NCBI RefSeq assembly: GCF_017254845.1
Contig: NZ_JAFKCU010000003.1
Coordinates: 62,001 to 126,000, forward strand
Length of the DNA stretch: 64,000 nucleotides
Reading direction: 5' to 3'
From: Algoriphagus pacificus
GTDB lineage: Bacteria > Bacteroidota > Bacteroidia > Cytophagales > Cyclobacteriaceae
Each line of letters begins with the position of its first letter. Position 1 is the first letter of the stretch. Made by a program: the position numbers and the translations under genes. Below the pieces are notes generated by a model. The model was not told the DNA's origin. It was given only the letters and a program-made list of their open reading frames with translations, and made no database searches. Positions 35,175 to 44,823 of the stretch are shown here, piece by piece.

Positions 35175-36170
35175 TTGAAAACCATTAACGTTATTCTTAC
35201 TGGAGGTGTGGGGTCTAGACTTTGGCCTTTGTCCAGGAAATCAAGACCTAAGCAATACCTTCCTATTTTTGAGGGAGAAACACTTTTCCAAAAAACGTCG
35301 AAACGCAATGCTGAATTTTGTGATAAGGTTTTGGTCGTTGGAAACTGTGAAAATTATGAGCTTTCCAGAAAAGATTTGGAATCTGCTGGTATTTCCAACT
35401 ATTCAGAGATTATTGAAGCCTGTCCTAGAAATACGGCTGCAGCAATTGCTTTTGCAGCCTTTGCAGTGGCCCCAGAGGATATCTTATTCGTAACTCCTTC
35501 AGATCATCTAATTGAATCCGGATCAGATTACGATAAAGCCATCCAAAGATCCATTGAATTAGCCAGTGCTGGACATATAGTGACATTTGGTTTGAAGCCT
35601 AAAAGACCAGAAACAGGCTTTGGTTATATCGAGGCTGATGGAGAGAATGTAAAAGGCTTTCGTGAAAAACCTAATAAGGAAACTGCGGAAGCTTTTATTA
35701 AAGCAGGCAACTTCTATTGGAACTCCGGTATGTTTTGTTTTCAGGCTGGAGTCTTTCTGGAGGAGTTACAAAGATTTGAACCAATCCTTTTTGAAAAAGC
35801 GAAACTAGCTTTTGATTCTTCAAAAGATGGTTTCCTTGATCAGGAACTCTCACTTCAGATCCCATCCATTTCAGTTGATTATGCTGTGATGGAAAAAACC
35901 AAAAAGATCAAGGTTGTTCCTTCCTTCTTCAATTGGTCTGATATGGGATCCTTTGAATCCATCTATGACTACTACAAAAAACAAGGACATGCCATAGACT
36001 CAAAAGGGAATATGGTTATTGGAATTGAGATTTATACTGAATTTTTAGGATTGAAAAACACCCTCCTAATCCAAACTCCTGATGCCATTTTAGTCCTTAA
36101 AAAGGAAAACGCCCAGGATGTGAAAAAGGTGTTTGAAAAGTTGGAGAAGGAGAAACCAGAATTGATATAA
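35175..36170 (+). CDS. manC: Mannose-1-phosphate guanylyltransferase
   Basis: A 331-residue nucleotidyltransferase making GDP-mannose from mannose-1-phosphate and GTP. The N-terminal signature GGVGSRLWPLSR...KQYLPIF, then NTAAAIAFAAF, FVTPSDHLI and GFREKPN are all present. It lacks the C-terminal isomerase domain of long bifunctional ManC proteins. The start is TTG (35175), giving MKTINVILTGG. It feeds the GDP-fucose genes gmd and fcl downstream. Confidence 0.93.
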   Translation: MKTINVILTGGVGSRLWPLSRKSRPKQYLPIFEGETLFQKTSKRNAEFCDKVLVVGNCENYELSRKDLESAGISNYSEIIEACPRNTAAAIAFAAFAVAPEDILFVTPSDHLIESGSDYDKAIQRSIELASAGHIVTFGLKPKRPETGFGYIEADGENVKGFREKPNKETAEAFIKAGNFYWNSGMFCFQAGVFLEELQRFEPILFEKAKLAFDSSKDGFLDQELSLQIPSISVDYAVMEKTKKIKVVPSFFNWSDMGSFESIYDYYKKQGHAIDSKGNMVIGIEIYTEFLGLKNTLLIQTPDAILVLKKENAQDVKKVFEKLEKEKPELI

Positions 36171-36176
36171 TCTTTA

Positions 36177-36700
36177 AACACGGAGTTTCATTGAGGAATC
36201 ATGGAGTTTCACTGAGTTTAAATCCAAAATGCTTGAAAAGGAAGATTTGACAGAGAAAATATTAGGTTGTGCTTTTAAAGTTCACTCCAAACTTGGACCA
36301 GGACTGTTAGAGTCTGCATATCAAGCTTGTTTAAAATATGAATTAGAAAAAGAAGGTTTGTTGGTAGAATCTGAAGTGAATGTTCCTTTAAAATATGAAG
36401 AAATTAACCTTGATTGTGGATTTAGAATAGATCTATTAGTTGAAAATCAAGTTGTTGTAGAATTGAAAACAGTTGAAAAATTTAATGAAGTTCATTTTGC
36501 CCAGGTTTTAACCTATCTAAAATTTACTGGTCATAAAGTAGGACTATTATTAAATTTTAAAACAAAAAGTTTAGTTCAAGGTATAAAAAGGTTTATTCTT
36601 TGAAATGAATGTGTTTTTGAGCTCAATTGGAAAATCTCAATTTCTGAGTTATTTAATTATTCCGTGGAACTCTGAGAATTACTCAGATAAACTCCGTGTT
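36177..36700. mobile_element. Possible cassette: GxxExxY gene between 12-bp inverted repeats
   Basis: AACACGGAGTTT (36177-36188) and AAACTCCGTGTT (36689-36700) are perfect inverted copies; further CTGAG and GGAGTT words follow inside each end. Between them lies only the GxxExxY gene. There is no transposase and no clear target duplication, so mobility is inference. Confidence 0.4.
36229..36603 (+). CDS. GxxExxY family protein (PD-(D/E)xK nuclease-like)
   Basis: A 124-residue protein with the naming motif GLLESAY inside KLGPGLLESAYQACL, followed by a PD-(D/E)xK-like core: GFRIDLLV (Asp), then VVVELKT (Glu-x-Lys), and a helix VHFAQVLTYLKFTG. The family is widespread and its function is unproven; the fold suggests a nuclease or a degenerate relative. 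It interrupts the otherwise continuous nucleotide-sugar gene order manC-fcl and is bordered by CACGGAG-type inverted repeats, suggesting later insertion. Confidence 0.88.
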   Translation: MLEKEDLTEKILGCAFKVHSKLGPGLLESAYQACLKYELEKEGLLVESEVNVPLKYEEINLDCGFRIDLLVENQVVVELKTVEKFNEVHFAQVLTYLKFTGHKVGLLLNFKTKSLVQGIKRFIL

Positions 36701-36711
36701 CAATATTTATC

Positions 36712-37698
36712 ATGAATAAAAATATTAGAATATATATCGCAGGTCATCGAGGCATGGTAGGCTCCGCCATTTGGAGGGCTTTGGAAGCGAAAGGCTATAC
36801 TAATTTAATTGGTAAAACTTCAGCTGAATTGGATCTAAGAAACCAACAAGCTGTTGCTGATTTCTTTTCTGAAGAAAAACCTTCAGTCGTAATTGATGCA
36901 GCGGCAAGGGTAGGAGGTATTTTAGCCAATAATAATTATCCTTATCAGTTTTTGATGGAGAATATGCAGATTCAAAACAATCTGATTGATTCATCTCTTC
37001 AAGCTGATGTGAATAAGTTTATATTCTTAGGATCTTCTTGCATTTATCCCAAATTAGCTCCACAGCCATTAAAAGAAGGTTACTTATTGACAGGACCCTT
37101 GGAGCCAACCAATGAATGGTATGCAGTAGCCAAAATCACAGGAGTTAAAGCCTGCGAAGCTATTCGAAAGCAATTTGGTAAGGATTATATATCCTTGATG
37201 CCTACCAACTTGTATGGGCCTTATGATAATTTCGATTTAAATACTTCCCACGTGCTTCCAGCCATGATCCGCAAATTCCATGAAGCGAAACACTCATCTA
37301 TGTCTATGCTGAGCGGAGTCGAAGCAGGAAAAGAGCATTTACCAGTAACACTATGGGGTTCTGGTACTCCGATGCGTGAATTCCTTTTCGTAGAGGATTT
37401 GGCAGATGCGGTGGTTTTTGCATTGGAAAATAAATTCCAGGACAACCTCTACAATGTGGGTACAGGAGTGGATCTTTCCATCAAAGAATTGGCAGAGCTA
37501 ATCCAAAAAACAGTGGGGCATACTGGTGAAATAAAATGGGATTCTTCCAAGCCTGATGGTACTCCTAGAAAATTGATGGATGTATCCAAAATGGAATCAG
37601 CCGGCTGGAAAGCCAAAGTTGGATTGGAAGAAGGAATTCAGAGGACCTATGACTGGTTTCTGAAAAATCAAGAGAACTTTAAGGAAGTAAAATTATAG
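36712..37698 (+). CDS. fcl: GDP-L-fucose synthase
   Basis: A 328-residue short-chain dehydrogenase that epimerises and reduces GDP-4-keto-6-deoxymannose to GDP-L-fucose. Rossmann motif GHRGMVGSAIWR, NNLIDSSLQADVNKFIFLGSSCIYPK, and catalytic Tyr/Lys in EWYAVAKITG are visible; the length is standard. The start lies 11 bases after a CTCCGTG repeat. Works with manC and gmd. Confidence 0.96.
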   Translation: MNKNIRIYIAGHRGMVGSAIWRALEAKGYTNLIGKTSAELDLRNQQAVADFFSEEKPSVVIDAAARVGGILANNNYPYQFLMENMQIQNNLIDSSLQADVNKFIFLGSSCIYPKLAPQPLKEGYLLTGPLEPTNEWYAVAKITGVKACEAIRKQFGKDYISLMPTNLYGPYDNFDLNTSHVLPAMIRKFHEAKHSSMSMLSGVEAGKEHLPVTLWGSGTPMREFLFVEDLADAVVFALENKFQDNLYNVGTGVDLSIKELAELIQKTVGHTGEIKWDSSKPDGTPRKLMDVSKMESAGWKAKVGLEEGIQRTYDWFLKNQENFKEVKL

Positions 37699-37719
37699 TT
37701 AAATTTAAGCAGACTTCAT

Positions 37720-37785
37720 TTAACAATTAACGCTTAACAATTAACCTTTAACCCTCAACCCTCAACCTTTAACTCTTAACATTTC
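37720..37785 (+). repeat. TTAAC/CTCAACC low-complexity repeat
   Basis: About nine imperfect copies of a 6-7 base word (TTAACN, CTCAACC) directly before the GT2 gene start. Similar text occurs at 38771-38790 and 52960-52985. Confidence 0.75.
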
Positions 37786-37796
37786 AACTCTTGTTT

Positions 37797-38654
37797 TTGA
37801 AAATCGCAATAATCATCACTTGCTATAACAGAAAAGAAAAGACAAAGAATTGTCTAATGAATCTTTTTAGTCAAGAGCTACCGAGTAATGCTAAATTACA
37901 GGTGTTTTTATGTGATGATGGAAGCATAGATGGCACTTCTGAAATGCTTGCCAAGGAATTTCCAAATGTTTCTATTGTTAAAGGCAACGGGAATTTATAT
38001 TGGAATGGAGGAATGGAGCTGGCTTGGCAAGAGGCGATTAAAAAAGATGAATTTGATTTTTTTATTTGGCTAAACGATGATACCTATCTTTTACCAAATG
38101 CATTGGTTAAGATTTTTGAAGATTATAAAAAAACAAATTCGGAATCTATTATTACAGCAGCATGTAAAATCCCAAACTCTATGGAGTTTTCTTACGGAGG
38201 ATGGAGTGGTTTTGGACCTATTAAGCCGAATGGGCAACCTCAACAAGTTGTTTTGATATCAGGAAATTTTGTACTTATACCAAAAGAAGTGGTTGAGACC
38301 ATTGGTACATTATCTCCTCGTTTTACCCATTATCTAGGTGATTATGATTATGGATTAAGAGCAATAGAGGCAGGATTTCAATGTTATACTAGCTCGGAAT
38401 ATATTGCGGAGTGTCATACCAATCCTTTACCCTATTGGGGCAACCCAAAAAATACTTTCAGCAAAAGGTGGAAAATGCTACATGATGTAAAAGGGCAGGC
38501 CTTTTCTGAATATTTGTATTTTAAATTTAGACATTACGGCTTTACGATAGGAATGAAAACGTTTTTTGATACCTATTCAAAACTGTTAAGTCCTAATGGC
38601 TATACTAATTTTAGGAATTTCTTTAGGAATAGAATTCTAAGAAAATCGTACTAG
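37797..38654 (+). CDS. Glycosyltransferase family 2
   Basis: A GT-A type transferase of about 285 residues with the family N-terminus IAIIITCYNRKEKT, a first acidic motif CDDGSIDGT and the metal-binding WLNDDTYLL; GDYDYGLRA near 185 resembles the GT2 catalytic-base region. The start is TTG: 37797 (TTG-AAA) is preferred, with another TTG two codons earlier. No membrane segment. It probably adds a sugar to the lipid-linked repeat unit; donor and acceptor are not known. Confidence 0.88.
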   Translation: MKIAIIITCYNRKEKTKNCLMNLFSQELPSNAKLQVFLCDDGSIDGTSEMLAKEFPNVSIVKGNGNLYWNGGMELAWQEAIKKDEFDFFIWLNDDTYLLPNALVKIFEDYKKTNSESIITAACKIPNSMEFSYGGWSGFGPIKPNGQPQQVVLISGNFVLIPKEVVETIGTLSPRFTHYLGDYDYGLRAIEAGFQCYTSSEYIAECHTNPLPYWGNPKNTFSKRWKMLHDVKGQAFSEYLYFKFRHYGFTIGMKTFFDTYSKLLSPNGYTNFRNFFRNRILRKSY

Positions 38655-38770
38655 TCAATTACTGTTTACCTAATTAATTCAAACAAATACAAACAGCTTT
38701 TTTCTTGGCATTTCAAAAAACATTGTCCACGGGAAGGAACTATGAACCAAAATCTGTCCGCCAAAGCTGA

Positions 38771-38839
38771 AACATTTAACTTATCAACATTAAAACCATA
38801 AATCTCAGTGATACTCGGAGTAAACTCTGTGTCTCACTG
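38771..38839 (+). repeat. TTAAC plus CTCTGTG repeat pair before gmd
   Basis: AACATTTAAC...ATCAACATT text (38771-38790) is followed by CTCAGTGATACTCGGAG and CTCTGTGTCTCACTG (38804-38839), ending 14 bases before the gmd ATG. Confidence 0.7.
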
Positions 38840-38853
38840 TTTTATAAAGAAAT

Positions 38854-39966
38854 ATGAAAACTGCACTCATCACCGGCATTACCGGACAAGACGGCTCCTA
38901 TTTAGCCGAACTACTTTTAGAAAAAGGATATATGGTCCATGGTATCAAGAGAAGAGCATCTTCTTTTAATACTGCTAGGATAGATCATTTATATATAGAT
39001 CAGCATGAGAAACATGTGAATTTCAAATTACATTATGGGGATTTGACTGACTCAACTAATATCATCCGAATTATCCAGGAAGTCCAACCCGATGAAATAT
39101 ATAATCTTGGCGCTATGTCCCATGTAAAGGTATCTTTTGATTCTCCGGAATATGTGGCAAATGTGGATGGAATGGGAACTCTTAGAATTTTAGAAGCGGT
39201 AAGGATTTTAGGGTTAATTGAAAAAACCAGGATTTATCAAGCATCTACTTCTGAATTATATGGTGGTTTGGAAGAAAATAAGAATGCTGCAGGATTCTAT
39301 GATGAAAACTCTCCCTTTTATCCAAGATCACCTTATGGGGTAGCTAAGATCTATGGGTTTTGGATTACCAAGAATTATAGAGAGGCCTATGGAATGTATG
39401 CTTGTAATGGGATTTTGTTTAATCATGAATCCCCAAGAAGAGGTGAGACCTTTGTAACAAGAAAGATTACCATGGCCACTGCTGCAATAGCCTTAGGAAA
39501 ACAAGATTGCTTGTATTTAGGGAATATGAATGCATTACGTGATTGGGGTCATGCAAAGGATTATGTAGAAGCAATGTGGAGAATTTTGCAGCAAGAGAAG
39601 CCTGAGGATTTTGTAATTGCTACAGGAGTTACCACCTCAGTTAGAGACTTTGTTCGATACGCATTTAAAGAAGTTGGTATTGAGTTAGCATTTGAAGGAG
39701 AAGGAGAAGAAGAAGTTGCAAAAATTGTTTCTTGTTCGAAGCAAGAATTCCAGTTGGAAGTTGGAAAGGTGGTAGTTCAAGTTGATCCTCGCTATTACCG
39801 CCCTACAGAAGTAGACTTATTGATTGGAGATCCTACAAAATCCAAAACCCAACTAGGCTGGAAGCCTCAATATGATTTAGGGGGCTTGGTAAGTGAGATG
39901 GTTACCTCAGATGTAGAAATCGTAAAGAAAAACTTTAATGCTCAATGGGAGCATATTGTAGGTTAA
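38854..39966 (+). CDS. gmd: GDP-mannose 4,6-dehydratase
   Basis: A 370-residue SDR enzyme converting GDP-mannose to GDP-4-keto-6-deoxymannose. Signatures: [41 protein letters not shown] and [10 protein letters not shown] with the catalytic Tyr and Lys; the C-terminal [13 protein letters not shown] is also typical. Together with manC and fcl it supplies GDP-L-fucose. In many loci gmd and fcl are adjacent; here a GT2 gene and repeats stand between. Confidence 0.96.
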   Translation: MKTALITGITGQDGSYLAELLLEKGYMVHGIKRRASSFNTARIDHLYIDQHEKHVNFKLHYGDLTDSTNIIRIIQEVQPDEIYNLGAMSHVKVSFDSPEYVANVDGMGTLRILEAVRILGLIEKTRIYQASTSELYGGLEENKNAAGFYDENSPFYPRSPYGVAKIYGFWITKNYREAYGMYACNGILFNHESPRRGETFVTRKITMATAAIALGKQDCLYLGNMNALRDWGHAKDYVEAMWRILQQEKPEDFVIATGVTTSVRDFVRYAFKEVGIELAFEGEGEEEVAKIVSCSKQEFQLEVGKVVVQVDPRYYRPTEVDLLIGDPTKSKTQLGWKPQYDLGGLVSEMVTSDVEIVKKNFNAQWEHIVG

Positions 39967-40008
39967 TAGTTTTTAGGAATCATAATTTTGAAAATATAAT
40001 ATTTTATA

Positions 40009-41022
40009 ATGAAGATTTTAGTTGAAAATTCTACTTGGAATAATATTGGTGATGCTTGGTATCAAAGTGCATTGTATTCAATAATAAAAGATCTTTATCC
40101 TAACGATGAAGTATATATGGGAGAAGGTCCTATTGAAAGAGCATTTCGACCTAATCTTGATTGGCAAACTAAAAATGCTTTCAAAATTATGGATTACCAA
40201 TCAGCAGATGTTCATATTTTCTCTGGCCCTATAATAGGAAAAAAGCTAGAAGTATATGATGAGAAAATAAAGAAAATTATGGATAATGGAAATCAATATG
40301 CTATGATAAGTGTTTCGTGTGCTGGTAGACCAAAAGAAGATAAGGAATATATTAAAGAGTTTTTTAGGAAATATCCTCCTTTATTTTTTTCTTCAAGAGA
40401 TCCAGAAACCTATGAAACCTTTAAAGATGTTATAAAGAATAGTTATAATGGTATTTGTACTGCATTTACTGTAAATAGAACTTTACCTGTAGATAGTTTT
40501 AAAGCCGAAAAACCCTTTTTTATAAGTAGTTTTTATAGGGAGTTAGAACCTTATTTTTACTTAAAAAATTCTGACAAGCCATGTACAATAGAGAATATTG
40601 GTTTAAGTAGAAAAAAAACTATTGGATTTCTTGATTTTAAATTTGCAAGACATTTGAATTTTAAAAGAGCTCAACAAGAATCATTAAATGATTTTTCTAT
40701 TGTAAGAGTGGTTCAAGATGTTAATACTAGGTATAATCACATTAATTTTTCCCATCCTAATTCTTTTATAAGTTTTAATCCATTATCTTATCTAGCTGTT
40801 ACAAAGTCAGCTGAGTTTGTTTTATCAGATAGGGTACATGCATGTGCAATTGGATTAGCATTTAATAAACCAGTTCAATTTTTATATAAAACTGCACGAG
40901 CAGGAATTTTTGACAGATTAAATTTTGACTATAAATCAAATAATGGCATTATGTATCCAAATCTTAATATAATTGATGATGAATTGGGTAAATTAAAAGA
41001 TAAGATATTGGAAAGCATCTAA
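40009..41022 (+). CDS. Polysaccharide pyruvyl transferase family protein
   Basis: A 337-residue cytoplasmic protein. N-terminal NNIGDAWYQSALYSII and C-terminal SDRVHACAIGLAFNKPVQFL match the conserved ends of the pyruvyl-transferase family (GxxxGD near the start, D/S-R-x-H-x-x-I-x-A-x-x-x-x-x-P near the end). Members add pyruvate ketals to sugars or act as related GT-like enzymes. First gene of the very AT-rich block, 7 bases before the flippase start. Confidence 0.78.
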   Translation: MKILVENSTWNNIGDAWYQSALYSIIKDLYPNDEVYMGEGPIERAFRPNLDWQTKNAFKIMDYQSADVHIFSGPIIGKKLEVYDEKIKKIMDNGNQYAMISVSCAGRPKEDKEYIKEFFRKYPPLFFSSRDPETYETFKDVIKNSYNGICTAFTVNRTLPVDSFKAEKPFFISSFYRELEPYFYLKNSDKPCTIENIGLSRKKTIGFLDFKFARHLNFKRAQQESLNDFSIVRVVQDVNTRYNHINFSHPNSFISFNPLSYLAVTKSAEFVLSDRVHACAIGLAFNKPVQFLYKTARAGIFDRLNFDYKSNNGIMYPNLNIIDDELGKLKDKILESI

Positions 41023-41029
41023 TAGTACG

Positions 41030-42379
41030 ATGTCAATTAAAAAGAAAATTCTAAAAAATACTTTTGCTTCTTCAATTTCAAAATTATTTAGAGTTACAGA
41101 GCAATTAATTTTAGTTCCATTTTTTATTGCGGCTTGGGGAGCGAATTACTATGGAGAATGGCTAACATTGACCATTTTCCCTACAATATTAGCTTTTTCT
41201 GATCTTGGTTTTGGCACTGCTTCGGCTAATATGATGGTATTGAAGTATGCAAGTTCAGATTACATTGGGGCCAGTAAAATGGCGAAGATTGGTCCTTTAA
41301 TGACTTCAACTTTTGTTTTAATTGGATTTTTCATTTCTTTTCTAATTATTTTTTCCTTTTATAAGTTTAGTTTTTTTGATTCATTATTAATTAAAAAATA
41401 TGATGCTATTATTTCTTTAAGTTTTATGATGACAGCTCAATTAATTGGGTTGTTTCGGCAATTTTATGAAGGATATTTTCGCATTGCTCAAAAATCGCAT
41501 CAAGCTATGCATTTAAATAATTTATATCAATTTTTTAATATTTTTAGTGGATTTATCGTGTTGACTTTTGGGGGAAATGTTATTCATTTTTCAATGACTT
41601 ATTTTATTGTAAGTATATTGTATACATTTCTTTTTGTTTTTTTAGCCAAAAAAAAAGTATTGTTTAAAGAAATTAAATTTTCCTCTTTATTATTTGATGA
41701 TATCAAAAATGTAGCTCAAAAAGGAATTGGATTTATGTTGAGTCCTTTATGGCAAAGTATTTATTTCCAAGGAAGTACTTTTGTTGTAAGGATTGTTTTA
41801 GGACCAGGAGCTGTAGCTATATTTAATACAGTCCGTACTTTAACAAGAGGTGTAAATCAAATTTATAGTATTATTAATGTAAGTGTTTTTCCAGAAATTC
41901 AATTTTTGATTGGACAAAAAAAATTTCCTAAGGTAAGATTAGTTTTTAGATATTCTTTACTTATAACTATATTTACAGCTGTATTAGGTGTATTATTTTT
42001 ATTTTCTTTTGGTTTGCAATTTTATAAGTTTTGGACTAATAATGAATTGGATCCTCCAATATTTATGTGGAATATTTTTCTGTTAAGTATTTGTTTTAAT
42101 TCTATTTGGTGGACTTCTGGTGTGGTTTTTCGTGCCTTCAATAGACCTTTTAGGTTTGTAATAGCTGGATTTATAGCTTCACTCTTTTCTGTAGGTTTAA
42201 CATTTATTTTATCAAAATCCTTTGGTTTAATAGGTGCTTCAATTGGGTATATATTTCTTGATGTTTCACTTGCTTTTTATATTTTACCACTTAGCTGTAA
42301 AATGATAGGACAAAATCCACTGCATTTATTTAAAGATTTTTTTATGGATTTTTCAATGATTTTAAAAAAAAATAGTTAA
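41030..42379 (+). CDS. Wzx-type polysaccharide flippase
   Basis: A 449-residue integral membrane protein with about 12 hydrophobic segments along its whole length and the N-terminal pattern TFASSISKLFRVTEQLILVPFFI seen in the MATE/MOP polysaccharide-transport superfamily. It should flip the undecaprenyl-linked repeat unit to the periplasmic side. Lies between the pyruvyl-transferase-like gene and an acyltransferase with gaps of 4-7 bases. Confidence 0.88.
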   Translation: MSIKKKILKNTFASSISKLFRVTEQLILVPFFIAAWGANYYGEWLTLTIFPTILAFSDLGFGTASANMMVLKYASSDYIGASKMAKIGPLMTSTFVLIGFFISFLIIFSFYKFSFFDSLLIKKYDAIISLSFMMTAQLIGLFRQFYEGYFRIAQKSHQAMHLNNLYQFFNIFSGFIVLTFGGNVIHFSMTYFIVSILYTFLFVFLAKKKVLFKEIKFSSLLFDDIKNVAQKGIGFMLSPLWQSIYFQGSTFVVRIVLGPGAVAIFNTVRTLTRGVNQIYSIINVSVFPEIQFLIGQKKFPKVRLVFRYSLLITIFTAVLGVLFLFSFGLQFYKFWTNNELDPPIFMWNIFLLSICFNSIWWTSGVVFRAFNRPFRFVIAGFIASLFSVGLTFILSKSFGLIGASIGYIFLDVSLAFYILPLSCKMIGQNPLHLFKDFFMDFSMILKKNS

Positions 42380-42383
42380 TTCA

Positions 42384-43064
42384 ATGAAGTATTTTCTATC
42401 CCATTATAAAGAATTCATTTTGAATTATATTTATAAATTTAGATATAAAAAGAAAGATGTTTTATTTCTTAGGAATTCTCTAATAGATAGACATACTATT
42501 TTTGAAGGTAATAATTCTATAGGTGAAAACTCTAAATTAAAATTCTGTTTTTTAGGTAGAGGTACTTATATTGGAAGGAACAATGAATTAAATAAGGTTA
42601 AATTTGGAAAATTCTGTTCGGTAGGTTCTTTTATAACTAATACAACTGGTAATCATCCTACCAAAAAAATTGTCAGTACTCATCCAGCATTCTTTTCTAC
42701 TGGACTTTCTGCAGGTTTTACTTTTGTTAAGAAAGATATTTTTAAAGGTTTATCTTCATTAGAAGATGGATATTTAGTTGAAATTGGTAATGATGTTTGG
42801 ATTGGAGATCACGTAACAATATTGGATGGAATTACAATAGGTGATGGTGCAATTATTGGATCAAAAGCTCTTGTAACTAAAAATATTGAGCCTTATTCCA
42901 TTAATGTTGGTGTTCCTGCAAAGAAAATAGACTACAGGTTTAATTCTGATCAAATTTTAAAATTAAAAAATTTAAAATGGTGGGATAATGATTTTAATTG
43001 GATTAAAAATAATGTTGATGCCTTTTCTGATATTGATGAATTTTTCAGAAAAATTAATTTATGA
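42384..43064 (+). CDS. CatB-like hexapeptide-repeat acyltransferase
   Basis: A 226-residue left-handed beta-helix protein. Hexapeptide repeats are clear at about 130-175 (IGNDVWIGDHVTILDGITIGDGAIIGSKALV), and GNHPTKKIVSTHPAFFS gives the active-site histidine region of CatB/VatD-like acetyltransferases. Probably O- or N-acetylates a sugar of the polymer. Its end overlaps the next acyltransferase gene by 4 bases. Confidence 0.87.
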   Translation: MKYFLSHYKEFILNYIYKFRYKKKDVLFLRNSLIDRHTIFEGNNSIGENSKLKFCFLGRGTYIGRNNELNKVKFGKFCSVGSFITNTTGNHPTKKIVSTHPAFFSTGLSAGFTFVKKDIFKGLSSLEDGYLVEIGNDVWIGDHVTILDGITIGDGAIIGSKALVTKNIEPYSINVGVPAKKIDYRFNSDQILKLKNLKWWDNDFNWIKNNVDAFSDIDEFFRKINL

Positions 43065-43582
43065 ATTTAAAGAATCAAGTTAAAAATTTAATTCCTCTAT
43101 GGTTGTTAAATTTAATTAGAAAGATATATCCAATATCAATTTCTAAAATTTTCCAACTTATAATTTTTTCTAAATTTAAAAGTTTTGGAAATAATAGTTC
43201 AATTACCTATCCTTCAATTTTTAAAGGAATTGGAAATATATCAATAGGATCTAATACTGATATTGGCGCATTCGTTCACATTTGGGGAAATGGCGGTGTT
43301 TTTATTGGGGATAGAGTTTTGATTGCTTCCCATGTAACTATTACTAGCTTAACCCATGATTACTCCTTTAAAATCATTAAAAATGCTCCTGGAATTTCGG
43401 CTCCAATATATATTGAGGACGATGTTTGGATTGGGAGTCATTCTGTTATTATGCCTGGAATAGTAATTGGTAAGAGTGCAGTTGTTGGAGCGGGAGCAAT
43501 TGTAACAAAGGATGTTCCTCCATATGCTGTTGTACTTGGTGTTCCTGCTAAAATTGTTAAATATCGAGAATTTAATGAATAA
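43061..43582 (+). CDS. Hexapeptide-repeat acetyltransferase
   Basis: A 173-residue LbH protein of the maltose/galactoside O-acetyltransferase group: ISIGSNTDIGAFVHIWGNGGVF, SLTHDYSF with the likely active-site His, then DDVWIGSHSVIMPGIVIG and the C-terminal VPPYAVVLGVPAKIV. Likely an acetyltransferase decorating the repeat unit. Overlaps the preceding gene by 4 bases and the next by 8. Confidence 0.88.
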   Translation: MNLKNQVKNLIPLWLLNLIRKIYPISISKIFQLIIFSKFKSFGNNSSITYPSIFKGIGNISIGSNTDIGAFVHIWGNGGVFIGDRVLIASHVTITSLTHDYSFKIIKNAPGISAPIYIEDDVWIGSHSVIMPGIVIGKSAVVGAGAIVTKDVPPYAVVLGVPAKIVKYREFNE

Positions 43583-44822
43583 TATTAGTTCATATAAGTC
43601 AAGAAACATTCGAGTTATAATTTCAACTTTTGGACCTTTGCATTTGATCAAAAGTGCTGAATTTCTTTCTTATTTCGCAAATGTAAAAGTTATTCAAGGA
43701 TGGATTCCTAATCGATTTAATTCTTTTCTATTACGAATAGCTAGTAAAATTGTAGGTCGAGATCTTTCAATTAGTATTAAAAAACGTACTCCAGAAATAC
43801 TTGTTGGAAGTAATATTTCTATTGGAATTCCTGAATTTTATTTATGGTTTAATAGACTTGTAATTAAAGTATCTAAAAAGAATGTTGCTTTAAAAGCTGC
43901 AAGGATGTATGGTAAGTTTTCAACTAGATTTATTAAAGATGCTGAAATATTTCATGTTAGAAGTGGTTCGGGATTAAATGGTGCTATTGAAAAAGCAAAA
44001 ATATCTGGTATGAAAGTGGTTGTTGACCACAGTATAGCTCATCCCGCTTTTTTGGATAAAAATTTGCGAAATGAATATAATAATAATAATGAATCATTTG
44101 ATTTAGGTTTAGATTCATTGTTTTGGCAAGGTGTATTAGCTGATTGTGAAAAAGCTGATTGTTTACTTGTAAATTCTTATTTTGTTAAAAAGACATTTTT
44201 AGACCAAGGTTTTAATCCAGATAAAATTAAAACTGTTTATTTAGGAGTTCGAGAAGATTTTTTTGGAATTAAGAAAAATTATTCTGTTACTGAGAAATTA
44301 AAGATTCTCTTTACTGGTAATTTTGGATTTCGTAAAGGTGCAGAATATCTCCTGAGGGCATTAGTAGAATTAGATAAGCGTAACTTTTCTTATGAAATGA
44401 CTGTTGTTGGTTCATTTCAAGATGCTGCTTCTTTAGTTGAGAGGTATAAACCAAAAAACATTAATTTTATAGGTCATATTCCACAAAGTGAACTAAAATA
44501 TTTTTTATCTAATTCTGATATTTATATCTTTCCTTCTTTAGCAGAGGGTTGTGCAAGCTCAGGGATGGAAGCAATGGCTTCAGGATTACCAATTATAGCA
44601 ACATTAGAAAGTGGTTTTCCAATAATTAATTATGAAAATGGAATTTTAATACCATCTAAAAATTCAAATTTAATAGTCGAGAAGATTATGGAACTAGCTT
44701 CAAATGAAAATTTGAGAAGGAAAATTGGGACAAACGCTAATATTACAATTTCTAGTAATTTTACTTGGGAAAAATATGCTTCTAGCGTTTTTACTATTTA
44801 TAAAGAACTTTTGAATAATTAA
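43575..44822 (+). CDS. Glycosyltransferase family 4 (first)
   Basis: A 415-residue GT-B transferase. The ATG at 43575 overlaps the upstream stop; a longer frame from 43512 would run deep into the upstream gene. The C-terminal half has ILFTGNFGFRKGAEYLLRAL, the linker INFIGHIPQSELKYFLSNSD and the E-x7-E donor-site motif EGCASSGMEAMASGLPII. Probably transfers one sugar of the repeat unit. Confidence 0.88.
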   Translation: MNNISSYKSRNIRVIISTFGPLHLIKSAEFLSYFANVKVIQGWIPNRFNSFLLRIASKIVGRDLSISIKKRTPEILVGSNISIGIPEFYLWFNRLVIKVSKKNVALKAARMYGKFSTRFIKDAEIFHVRSGSGLNGAIEKAKISGMKVVVDHSIAHPAFLDKNLRNEYNNNNESFDLGLDSLFWQGVLADCEKADCLLVNSYFVKKTFLDQGFNPDKIKTVYLGVREDFFGIKKNYSVTEKLKILFTGNFGFRKGAEYLLRALVELDKRNFSYEMTVVGSFQDAASLVERYKPKNINFIGHIPQSELKYFLSNSDIYIFPSLAEGCASSGMEAMASGLPIIATLESGFPIINYENGILIPSKNSNLIVEKIMELASNENLRRKIGTNANITISSNFTWEKYASSVFTIYKELLNN

Positions 44823-44823
44823 G

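Noticed and set aside
36177-36700. Classical insertion sequence
   Set aside because: No transposase gene and no clear target-site duplication; only the inverted ends and one gene support a cassette.
43349-43651. 100-residue minus-strand frame over the acetyltransferase genes
   Set aside because: Asn/Tyr-rich composition is the reverse image of AT-rich hexapeptide codons.
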